From Cafeteria roenbergensis (lineage: Eukaryota > Sar > Bigyra > Bicosoecida > Cafeteriaceae), in assembly GCA_008330645.1 (NCBI GenBank), contig VLTN01000027.1, positions 248,001 through 312,000 on the forward strand: DNA of 64,000 nt. The letters are read 5' to 3'. A program made the translations under genes and the position numbers. This document shows positions 44,576 through 53,024 of the stretch, in pieces. Within the stretch, counting starts at the first letter, position 1, and the number at the start of each line of letters is the position of its first letter. The notes under the pieces were generated by a model. That model saw only the letters and a program-made list of their open reading frames with translations, searched no databases and was not told the origin of the DNA.

Positions 44576-45975
44576 TCAGCGAAGGATGAACTGTGTGATG
44601 GCGCTCAAGACGCTGCTGTGCTCCGAGTCCAGCGCCTCCTCCACAAGCAGAGCATGGCCCGGGACATGCCCGCTCTGTCCGCCAAACCCAGTCGCGCCAA
44701 CGATGTGCACGTCCTCCGGCTCAAGCTCGTGGTACTCCGCAAGCAAGCGAAGCTGTTGCTCAAGACACCACCGAAACAAGAACGCAGGCGAGGGGACGGT
44801 CGGTGCGAGCGGGAGGGCCGTTCGGGCAGGCGCTGCGATTGGGGGAACTTCGGCGCGGCGCACCACTCACGTCGCTGTCGGGCGGGAAGAGAGCGTCGCC
44901 AGCCGAGCCAACCAGCATCATAGGGATGGGAGATGGCTCAAGCTCGACGGGCTGGGCACGCAGCTCCTCCAGCAGCTGCGATTGAAAAAAAAAGTGGTCG
45001 GTGGCGATGCTAGCAGCAATGGAGGCGGGCGGCACCAGCGCTGGACCCGCGAGACGCCCACCCCCACCCCCAACTCCGCCACACACACACACACACACAC
45101 ATACACACACGCAGCCGCTTGCAACACGCGCGATAATCGCCCTCGCGCATTGCACAAGCGGCGCGACGCCTCCCTCTCGCTCACCCGGGTGTTGATGCCG
45201 CCAGACCTGGTCACGTGAGCGGCCACCGCGAGGGCGTCCGGAGCCTCGGCCCCGGGAGGGGACAGCAGCCAGCGGCGAGCAAACTCCTCCGCGCTGCCTG
45301 GTCGGAGTGCGTCAGCAACAGCTCGGTCAAAGGCCGCGCCTGAGAGCCCTTCGGACTCCGGCGCCAGACGACGGAGGGACGGGCCCAGGTCAGGAGCAGA
45401 GGGCGCCACCAGAACCATGGCCCGCGCCCCGTACGTCTCGATGTACTTCTGGGCAAGGTTGCACTGCGGGTTCGGTCGGGGATAGCAGCAGAGACAGTTC
45501 GAACGCAGGCGCCTCTCGGATGGCACTGACGTCTGCAGGCGCGCGGCCACGGGCGACAAAGCCTTGACGCGCCGCGCGCTCACACCTGTCCCTTGCGCCA
45601 CAATCACAGGCGGCACGTAGAGAGTGTCCATCAGGCAGCCGTGGATGCCAAGGAGGAGTTCGTCGAGGCCTGCAGGCTCGCAGTCTTGCACAATGCTGCG
45701 ATGCGCAGGGAAGCAAGACCACGGGAACCGCCCTGAGCTCCACGGCGCCACCGCAGCACCACAACCTCCCCGCCTGCCAGCCTGTGGGAGCGAACGCACC
45801 ATGACTGGAAGCCCCGGGCGCTCAGGTCGGCCGCAAGCCCGAGAAACATGCTCCCATTGGTCAGCGCGCACGGCAGGAACGCGATTGGCTTGGCCTGCTG
45901 CACGGACCCAGAGGCCTGCACAACCCTGTGCGAGACTAGCCGCTTCGCGGCCTCAGCGGCACGGCGAGCACTCAT
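44576..45975 (-). CDS. Alpha/beta-hydrolase-fold protein lacking the nucleophile serine
   Basis: Five exons fit in phase: 45975-45800, 45695-45584, 45463-45185, 44975-44871 and 44752-44576 (the last acceptor could be 6 nt upstream), giving about 282 residues. The first junction (TCATG|GTGCGT) is the least certain. The fold is recognised from PIAFLPCALTNGSMF, PPVIVAQGTG joined to CNLAQKYIETYGARAMVLVAPSAP, then MMLVGSAGDALFPP and VPGHALLVE. Asp216 and His257 are in place for a catalytic triad. The nucleophile elbow, normally G-x-S-x-G, reads A-Q-G-T-G at about 92-96, so Gly replaces Ser. The protein may be a non-catalytic member, or a different residue may act. A CA microsatellite lies in intron 3. 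The ATG at 45975 gives the shortest N-terminus; no targeting signal is clear. Confidence 0.65.
45080..45111 (+). repeat. CA microsatellite in hydrolase intron 3
   Basis: About 32 bp of CA dinucleotides broken once by TA. It lies within the intron 45184-44976 on the plus strand, so the transcript carries GU repeats, which can influence splicing. Confidence 0.85.
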
Positions 45976-46182
45976 CCGAGGCCGGGCGCCAAGCAGGGGT
46001 GCAGGGTCGCAGCTGCTCGACGCGGGAATGTTTGCACACGGCAAATACGAGGAATTCTGTCGCAGCCCGCCTTGCCGACGCGTACGCAACGCACCTCGCG
46101 CCCTCACGAAGGGCGCGGACGCCCCTGCACACAGCGGCAGCATCAGGCCTGAGTCCGTGCAAGGGTCGAGCGGCTCATGCAG

Positions 46183-48588
46183 TCAGTCTGAGGCATCGAG
46201 CTCGCCGTCGTCGGAGAAGTCGGAGTCGTCGCCTCCACCTCTTGACCAGCTCTTCGAGCGAAGCGTCGCGCTCTGCTGCAGCCGCGCGGCCGCTCCTGGA
46301 GGCGCTCTCGGGGGCGCCCGTGCGGCGGATGGGCTGGCTTCGACCGGGGCTGGGCCGGCGGGGGCCTGGCTGCCCGTCGGATTCTCACGGGCTGCTGGCT
46401 GCGGAAGGCTGGCCACGCCGCGCAAGCCCATTCTCGACACGTGGATCAGCACCGCCTTCATGACAAGCACGTCGGGCGAGTGAGCAGGCGTGTCGCTGCT
46501 CATCCCGTGCGCAGCCCATGCCGCGTCCACGTCCGCAGGGCGAAGCGGCAGGGGCAGCGTCAGGCTCAGGAAGGGCGCTGCCCACTCGCTCCCCGCCCTG
46601 CCCCCCGGCCACTCCAGAGACGCGAGGCCCGGGTGCGCTGTGATGCACCCTCCTTCGTCGATGCAGACCTGGATTGCCCAAACGGGCTCAGATTCACACG
46701 GACCGGCCGAAGTGGAGCCCTGCCCGGTGAGCGACTGCGGGCCGAACACAGGGTGCCAGCCCGGCTGGCGCTCCGGCGGGCTCGAGGCACTGGCGCAGCT
46801 GGCAGGCAGCGGCGGGAACTCGCGGGGCAAGTTGGCAGCTGTGCATGATCCTGGCTCCGCACCGCCCGTGCTGGGTGTCGGATCGAGCTTGGCTGCGGCG
46901 AGGCCGCTTGCGACCTCAAGGCAACGAAGCCTGCGCAGGCAAGCGGCCTCGTCGCTCGGGGATACGGCCAGCCCGGCCCAGCGGTACGGCAGCCCGCTGG
47001 ACAAGGACACCAGCCGCGGTGCGTCGCCGCCGCTTGCTGCGCGAGCCGCCCGAGAGCCGACCTCCCGGCCCCGCCCCGCGGGGCCTCCGTCCCGCTCGGA
47101 CAGCAAGACGACCTCAGACGGCGGGCCAAGGCCGTCCCTGTGCTCGATAGCGCGCAGAATCGCCCCCCGAATGTCCTTGACAGGCTTTGCGACCGCTGAA
47201 ACAAGCCGTTGCTTGGGAACCTGCTTCCACATCCACAATACGTACGTCCTCGCTTCCCACGGCAAGCGCGCCAGGCGGGCCGCCGCCACATTGAGGGTAT
47301 GCGAGTCTCTCGACTCCGGAAGAACCTGGGCGGCCAGTATGCTCGTTGCCGCGGCGCTGTAGGCGGCCGCTGCGGTCACAGCCGAGTCGCTGCTGATGCG
47401 CGCCGGCTTGCAGGCACCGCCCCCGGAGACTGCGGCGGAACTTGCTGCGACAGCCGGCGCAGCAGCCTGCCTCACGGGCCCAGCGGAGGCGGGAAGCAGC
47501 CGCGACTCCGCTGCCCGAAGCTCTGCCGCGCCGTCGCCTGGCTGTATGCCGTAGAAGGGCTGCTCCGCGGCGGCGGCAAACCCTGCACTGGGGCCCGTCC
47601 CGTCAAGACGGTCGGAGAGCTCTGCCTGTATGCGAAGCAGCACCCGCACAGGCAACGCGGCGTCCAGTGCTGCGTAGCGCATTCGAGCCGCAGTGAGCGC
47701 TTCCTCGCCGGACCACGGCGCGATGCGCAGGTGATCGTCCTTCGGGATGTCCAGACCCAGCGCCGCCTTGGCAACGTCTTTGAGGCTTAGGCAGGCAGGG
47801 ACCCCAGATGCCGTCATTGCACCTGTGTGCGCTGCCCACAGCTTGGCAACGTCGACGAGTCCACGGGTGCGCACGCCAAAGTCGCGATCCAGCTTCAGAG
47901 CGTCGCCTGCGCAGTTGATTCCTAGCTTCGCGACGGACTCGTCCTCTAAGAGCTCGCGAACGGACGCCGGGACACCCCACGCCGCGGCGCGGCCCTGGCT
48001 GTCCGGGGCAGCCGGCTCGGCCCCGGCCGTGGCCCCGGGAGCGTTGGGCCGCGGAGAAGCAAGCGGGAGATGCACCACAACCGCCTCTCGCCCCGTGCCA
48101 AGCTGGATGACGCACACAGGCGGCTGTTGTCCTTTCACAAATTTGACGTCCCACTCGCAATCGAACCCAATCGCCGCACGCGTAGCGGCGCCCACGGCAC
48201 TGCCGGCGAGCGAGGGCACTTGGGCGGCGGACGCGAAGAGCCCCGCCTGGACATTTGAGGCCTCTTCCCGGCGCGAAAGCTCAAACAGGCGATGGGCCAG
48301 AGACGCAGCGGGCCGGTACTGCGGCTCGCACGCACGTGCCAGCATGCCTCGCAGCAACGGGTCAACGCTCTCTGGCTTGGCGGCAACCGCCCACTCCACG
48401 CCGAACTCCTCGTCCGTTCCCTCCAGGCTCATCTGCCCAGCACAGTCCTCCTTGTCGGGCTCGGCTCGGATCTCTCCCGAGTCTGGGCTGGCGTGGGCGG
48501 CATCACCGGCGGCAGGCCGGCGCCGCTTCGGGCCTCGCTCTGGCGAGGCTCCCTCACGCCGCAAGCTCTTCGAGGCCCGGTCCGGCAT
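46183..48588 (-). CDS. DEDDy 3'-5' exonuclease domain protein (WRN-exonuclease-like)
   Basis: A single exon of 801 residues from an ATG at 48588 to TGA. Residues 138-320 form an RNase D/WRN-type exonuclease domain. The four acidic residues and the tyrosine are all visible: Asp143 and Glu145 in GFDCEWDVKF, Asp229 in NCAGDALKLDRD, and Tyr305 and Asp309 in RMRYAALDA, with the usual CLSLKDVAKAALGLDIPK block between. The enzyme should remove nucleotides from 3' ends of DNA or RNA with two metal ions. No helicase or HRDC domain follows, so it resembles plant WEX and animal EXD2-type proteins rather than full WRN. The C-terminal 450 residues are Ala/Gly/Pro-rich, with one ordered block near WEARTYVLWMWKQVPKQRL. 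The N-terminus has a basic SPERGPKRRRP patch that could be a nuclear signal. It is head to head with the photolyase-like gene. Confidence 0.85.
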   Translation of the reverse strand: MPDRASKSLRREGASPERGPKRRRPAAGDAAHASPDSGEIRAEPDKEDCAGQMSLEGTDEEFGVEWAVAAKPESVDPLLRGMLARACEPQYRPAASLAHRLFELSRREEASNVQAGLFASAAQVPSLAGSAVGAATRAAIGFDCEWDVKFVKGQQPPVCVIQLGTGREAVVVHLPLASPRPNAPGATAGAEPAAPDSQGRAAAWGVPASVRELLEDESVAKLGINCAGDALKLDRDFGVRTRGLVDVAKLWAAHTGAMTASGVPACLSLKDVAKAALGLDIPKDDHLRIAPWSGEEALTAARMRYAALDAALPVRVLLRIQAELSDRLDGTGPSAGFAAAAEQPFYGIQPGDGAAELRAAESRLLPASAGPVRQAAAPAVAASSAAVSGGGACKPARISSDSAVTAAAAYSAAATSILAAQVLPESRDSHTLNVAAARLARLPWEARTYVLWMWKQVPKQRLVSAVAKPVKDIRGAILRAIEHRDGLGPPSEVVLLSERDGGPAGRGREVGSRAARAASGGDAPRLVSLSSGLPYRWAGLAVSPSDEAACLRRLRCLEVASGLAAAKLDPTPSTGGAEPGSCTAANLPREFPPLPASCASASSPPERQPGWHPVFGPQSLTGQGSTSAGPCESEPVWAIQVCIDEGGCITAHPGLASLEWPGGRAGSEWAAPFLSLTLPLPLRPADVDAAWAAHGMSSDTPAHSPDVLVMKAVLIHVSRMGLRGVASLPQPAARENPTGSQAPAGPAPVEASPSAARAPPRAPPGAAARLQQSATLRSKSWSRGGGDDSDFSDDGELDASD

Positions 48589-48920
48589 CCCGCCCGCGGA
48601 GCGTCTCTGGAGGAAGAGCTGCGCCAGGGACGGCTCTCAAGGTGCCGCTGGCGAGCTCGACTTGGCGCGCCGACTGCAACCCCGTACTGCCTGGCTCTGC
48701 AGCAGCTCGCCCCGGCCTCGCGCGTTTGGCACACCCGTCCAACTCCAACCACCCCTGGGGAAGGCGCTGGTGGGCGCAGGGTGGGGGGGTTGGCTTGCGC
48801 CCATGGCGGGCCGGGCGGGACTGGGCACTGGAAGCTCAGCGCAGCCGTGGGCAGACAGGCTGCTTCAGTGAGCGCCTCTCGCGCCGGCACGGCTGCCCCA
48901 ACTGATGGAGCGGCCAGAGC
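48589..48920. promoter_or_regulatory. Divergent promoter region of exonuclease and photolyase-like genes
   Basis: About 330 bp separate the two genes. No TATA box is seen. A plus-strand ATG at 48905 opens a 41-residue frame ending near 49030 that overlaps the start of the photolyase-like frame in another register; it may be an upstream ORF or a first exon. Confidence 0.45.
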
Positions 48921-51900
48921 TTGCGCTACTGCGTGCTGCGGGGCACCCGATTTCTCGATCGGAGCGAATGCGAAGCTTTCACCCGCCTGCAAGCCCTCAC
49001 GCGCAGATTGGCAGAGGCAACACTCGCTGACGAGCCGCAGTCGCTGGCTGGAGTCCGTCTGCGGTTCGGCGCCAGTCCCGAGAGCGAGCCCGCAGCTGTG
49101 CGGGTGCTTGATTCGAGCAGCGATGCCGTTCCCGGTTTCGCGTTTGAGCTGCTGAAGGAAATGGAACGACTTCGCTTGTCCGATGTGCGCGCGCGCCTGA
49201 GCGAGCAGTGCAGCGAACCTGTGCCCTCCCCCAAGCGGGCTCGCCAGTCAACGCCCGAGTCCGGGGACTCTGTGCCGGCAAGTCCTGCGGCACCCGCCCC
49301 GGCGAGCGAGCGAGAGGCGACTGCGAGCCCGGAGCCGACGTCCCCTCGCGGGACGGAGGTCACAGTCCCGCGACTGGACCTGTCGTTCATGGCTGCAACG
49401 GGCAAGCTGCTGCCGCCTGGCTCCCGGCGGAAGAGGGCTTCGGCTGGCGGCCCGGGAGGCCTTCCCTCGCGCGTCAAGCCGGGGCTGCCGGTGTTCACTG
49501 AGGATCCCGAGGTGGCCGCGCGCAAGCGTGAGCGGCGCATGAAGCGCGAGCGGGAGGAGGCAGCGGCGCGTGCCAAGGAGGAGGAGGAAGCAGCTGCCGC
49601 CCGCCGCCGGTACGAAGAGGCGGTGGGCATGGCCCGAACCCAGGACGGCACAGCGGCCGCCTCGGGCACAGGCCCTGGGGAGCTGCCTCGGCAGCCCCGG
49701 CCCCAGCATCCGGGCGCAGGGCACCGCCCGCCGTCGCTTCCCACCAACGGGTTTGCGGCGGCGAGTGGCTTGAGCGCCACGCCGGGCGCCGCGGTGCCTC
49801 CCGGGCCCGCGCCGGCGGCTGCGCGCGGACCAGCGATCGCCGCCTTGCCCATGGGCCGGGCATGCGCAGGGGCCAAGGACGCACGGGCCCCTTCCGCCGC
49901 CGCGGCAGCTGGGGTGGTAGATGTCCCTGCGGACGCCAGCGGACGCTACTTGCTGCCAGGCCCCTGGGAGGGGTCCGCTGCTCCAGCGCTGGACCCGTGG
50001 CTCCGGCGGTTCCTGCCGCCCATGCTGCGTAGGCGCGCTCTGTGCGTGAGGTACCCCCCCCCGGGCGAGCGCCGAGTCGGTCGCTGCGTACTGTACGCCC
50101 CAGATCGGTGCGCCAGGGTCAGGGACAACTGGGCTCTGCGCGTGGCGCTCTGGATGGCCAAAGCGCTTGCCTTGCCGCTGGTGGTGCTGGTCCGGCTCGA
50201 TTCCGCCGTCGCCTCTTCTGGGCAGAGCAGCCACGGCGCCTCGGCCTCGGCCGAGGGGGCAGCGGAGCAGCCTGGAGCAGCCGCTGATTCAGCTGCCGCC
50301 GGCCCCGGCCCGCCAAGCGGGACAGCAGCAGCAACCGGCAGCATCAGCTCCTCGGCCCCAAGTGTGTCGGCCTCAGGCCCCCAGCCAGAGGAGACTGGAA
50401 CCGCGGGCTCGGGCCCGAGGCTGCCCTCGACGTCGCCCTCCTCGTCCTCCTCGTCCTCCTCGTCCTCCTCGTCGCTGCCGCCGCCACAGCCGCCACAGCC
50501 GCCACAGCCGCCACAGCCGCCACAGCCGCCGCTGCCTGCTGCACCTGCCGCACCCGCTGCGCTGCCTCCACACCTGGTTGGCGTCGCGTCGGCGTGGGGC
50601 GCCTTCGCTTCGGGGCTGCGGCGCCGAGGGGTCCACTGCCTGCTCGTGGCCCAGCCGCCTGGCGCGCGCGCCGCTGCAGCTCTGCTGGCAGCGTTGGCGG
50701 CCAGCCTCGGAGCGCACGCTCTCCTGCTCGATGCTCCCACGACCCCTGTGGCGGCTGGCGTCCTCGAGGCCGCCTCCTGCATCCTGCGCGGCTGCGCCGT
50801 CCTCCCCGTCGAGTCCTCCTTCCACGACTCGCTGGCGCTGCTCCGCCTGCCCCCCGCCAGGTTGGCAGCCCCGGACCCGCATCCGCCTGGGCGTGAAGAG
50901 CCGGCGTCCGACGGGCAGCGAGGCCCAGGGTCCAGTTGGCCGTTCGGCGTCAGGCCCCCTTCCCTCGCGGACGCGTTCATCGCCCTGCGCTTCGAGCTGC
51001 CGCTGAGCCCGCTGCTCGCAAGCCCCGCTCTGTGGCGCGCGGCGGCCGCTGTGCTCCCGTTTGCCAGTGCCGCCATCGCTGACCTGGTCTTCGTTCCGCC
51101 CGGCACCGGCGACTGGCCCCCGCCCCAGGGCCACAGAGCCCTGCAGGGCCACCTCGGGACGACTGCCGCGCCGCACCTGCCTGCGGGGCTCGAGCGGCTC
51201 GTGAGCGCCATCGCTCCCGACGCCCTCCGAGCCACTGCCAGAGCCCGGGCTGCGGGCGCCGCCAGCGCCACCGAGCCCCGAGCGATGGGCTTGGTGCACA
51301 AGGAGCGCAGGTGGCTCACTTCGCTCTGCCAGCGAGCCGCGGAGCTCGTGGCCGCATCTTGCGCCAGCTGTGAGGACTGCCGGGGACGGTTCGCCGCCGG
51401 GCCTGCGGCGCTTGCGCCCTCGAGCGCGCGTGGAGCCGCCGAGCAGAGCGCCGCAGCCCAGGCACGGCCTGCAGAGGCCGCCGACGCCGACCCGCTCGGC
51501 AGGGAGGGCGAGCCTGCCCGCGCTCCGTGCGCCGCCTGTCTGTGCCGGCTAGACCTGAGCGTGGCCCGGGCCTGCCTGGACCGGGACCTTGCGGGGGCAG
51601 GCTTGACTGCGCTGGCGCCTGCGTGCCGCTGCGGAACGCTCAGCCCCGTGTTCGCCCTCCAGGGCCTGTGGGAGGCTGCTGACAAGGCGGTGAGTGCGGC
51701 GCGCGCGTCGCCGTCCCTGCCGTCCTCGCCCTCTGCCGGGTGGCTTGCGGCTGACCGCGTGATGAGGCTGGCCTTGCACCGCGCAACCGTGGTGCTGCTG
51801 GTTCTGGAACCGTTCCCCCGCGCCGCGGTGCTCTCGTCCGCCAAGCGGCAGAAGCCCAAGGAGCGCGTGGAGTGGGCAACGGACCCAGCTGTCGCTCCTT

Positions 51901-52880
51901 TGCTCGCCGCTGCTGACGCCGCTGGCTCGGGGGGGGGCGCTTTTCGCTCGGCCGGCGCGGCGGCGTGCGTGGAGCCAGAGGCGTCGGCGTGGTTCGACCC
52001 CTCTGCCGTGATCCCGGCAGAGATGCGGAGGCGATGCGAAGCGCTTGAGCTCCGACTGCGGGAGTCGTTCCTGCAAGTGCCGCCTTGCGCCGTCAGCCTG
52101 CCGCCGGCGACGGGCACTGCAGCGGCTGCGGGCTCGAGCACCGGCCGGGGCGACGCCTCGCCCGGTCCCCCTCACAGCTGTGGGGGCAGCGCCCGGGCCG
52201 ACCCGCGGCGGCGGGAGGCCGAGGTGAGGGCGTGGGCTGTGGTCCGGTCTCGGGCGGCGATTAGCTCCGCCCCGGCCGGAGGGGGCGTCGGCGGCGGGCC
52301 TGCGAGGGAGCTGCGCACTGGAGACGACGCATGGGACGTTGCCCAGGCGTGCCTGGAGAAGCACGGAGAGCTGCCTCCCGCCCTCTTGGGGCTGTGGGCG
52401 CAACGGGTTCTCGGCTGGGCGCCCACCATTGCCGCCGCGTTCCCGGCGGCAGCCGAGCTCCTCAGAGTGTGGAGCACGTCTGGACACGTGGCTCTGGGGG
52501 CAGCGCTGCAGGCCGCTCAGTTCTTCGCTGGGTGCGGCGACGACTCTCTTGAGCCGTACAGCCCCTCGCAGCAGGCTCCGGTGCTGGGCTTGCCCGGGGA
52601 GCTGGGGCCGGATCTCGCCACCAGCACCTACCCCCTGGCAGCGGTGGTCGGGCCCGATGTTGCAGCTGCGCTTGCGGCGCAGAGTCGGGGGAGCCCGCTC
52701 TCGTGCCAGGGTGCCTGGGACGACGTGGCTGCCTTCGTGGGGCCACTCCCTGGGGACGATGACCGCCTCGCGAATGGCCAGGCCCCGGCTGGCCCGGGCA
52801 GGCCGAGGTGGCGTGGCCTGCTCGGGAGCATTCCGACCGTCTCAGCGCGAGCCGCCGAGAGGCTGCTCGCGAGCGAGTGA
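48921..52880 (+). CDS. Divergent photolyase/cryptochrome-like protein
   Basis: An open frame of 1,319 codons ends with TGA. No ATG lies between the upstream stop and 49161, so the start is either that ATG or an unseen exon. The first 350 residues are disordered with a Lys/Arg/Glu helix (ARKRERRMKREREEA). Near residue 375 comes RCVLYAPDRCARVRDNWALRV, like the opening of class II photolyases (R-D-x-R-V-x-D-N-W-A-L), then VVLVRLD. After a Ser/Pro-Gln spacer comes WGAFASGLRRRGVHCLLV. Near 1,134-1,190 lies DDAWDVAQACLEKHGELPPA then LGLWAQRVLGW, resembling the class II FAD-domain block (W-N-A-A-Q ... M-Y-W-x-K-K-I-L-E-W). The residues that normally bind FAD and the lesion are largely replaced, so repair activity is doubtful. 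Cys pairs near 810-870 could bind zinc. Homology is inferred from pattern. Confidence 0.55.
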   Translation: MRYCVLRGTRFLDRSECEAFTRLQALTRRLAEATLADEPQSLAGVRLRFGASPESEPAAVRVLDSSSDAVPGFAFELLKEMERLRLSDVRARLSEQCSEPVPSPKRARQSTPESGDSVPASPAAPAPASEREATASPEPTSPRGTEVTVPRLDLSFMAATGKLLPPGSRRKRASAGGPGGLPSRVKPGLPVFTEDPEVAARKRERRMKREREEAAARAKEEEEAAAARRRYEEAVGMARTQDGTAAASGTGPGELPRQPRPQHPGAGHRPPSLPTNGFAAASGLSATPGAAVPPGPAPAAARGPAIAALPMGRACAGAKDARAPSAAAAAGVVDVPADASGRYLLPGPWEGSAAPALDPWLRRFLPPMLRRRALCVRYPPPGERRVGRCVLYAPDRCARVRDNWALRVALWMAKALALPLVVLVRLDSAVASSGQSSHGASASAEGAAEQPGAAADSAAAGPGPPSGTAAATGSISSSAPSVSASGPQPEETGTAGSGPRLPSTSPSSSSSSSSSSSSLPPPQPPQPPQPPQPPQPPLPAAPAAPAALPPHLVGVASAWGAFASGLRRRGVHCLLVAQPPGARAAAALLAALAASLGAHALLLDAPTTPVAAGVLEAASCILRGCAVLPVESSFHDSLALLRLPPARLAAPDPHPPGREEPASDGQRGPGSSWPFGVRPPSLADAFIALRFELPLSPLLASPALWRAAAAVLPFASAAIADLVFVPPGTGDWPPPQGHRALQGHLGTTAAPHLPAGLERLVSAIAPDALRATARARAAGAASATEPRAMGLVHKERRWLTSLCQRAAELVAASCASCEDCRGRFAAGPAALAPSSARGAAEQSAAAQARPAEAADADPLGREGEPARAPCAACLCRLDLSVARACLDRDLAGAGLTALAPACRCGTLSPVFALQGLWEAADKAVSAARASPSLPSSPSAGWLAADRVMRLALHRATVVLLVLEPFPRAAVLSSAKRQKPKERVEWATDPAVAPLLAAADAAGSGGGAFRSAGAAACVEPEASAWFDPSAVIPAEMRRRCEALELRLRESFLQVPPCAVSLPPATGTAAAAGSSTGRGDASPGPPHSCGGSARADPRRREAEVRAWAVVRSRAAISSAPAGGGVGGGPARELRTGDDAWDVAQACLEKHGELPPALLGLWAQRVLGWAPTIAAAFPAAAELLRVWSTSGHVALGAALQAAQFFAGCGDDSLEPYSPSQQAPVLGLPGELGPDLATSTYPLAAVVGPDVAAALAAQSRGSPLSCQGAWDDVAAFVGPLPGDDDRLANGQAPAGPGRPRWRGLLGSIPTVSARAAERLLASE

Positions 52881-52952
52881 TTGAGGGCGCGGTGTTTGGC
52901 AGCGGTATCTGTGGGTTGGCACGCATCGAGAGCCGCGCGCTTGGCGCGAGCA

Positions 52953-52973
52953 GTGTGTGTGTGTGTGTGTGTG
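52953..52973 (+). repeat. GT microsatellite
   Basis: About ten GT dinucleotides in the 144-bp spacer between the convergent photolyase-like and metallophosphoesterase genes. Confidence 0.9.
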
Positions 52974-53024
52974 CTGGGCGCCGAGCTGCAAGCCCGCCGC
53001 GGGTTGGAAAGAACGCGAACACGT

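Noticed and set aside
46183-48588. A full WRN/RecQ helicase
   Set aside because: Only the exonuclease domain is present; no Walker or HRDC motifs are seen in the remaining 480 residues.
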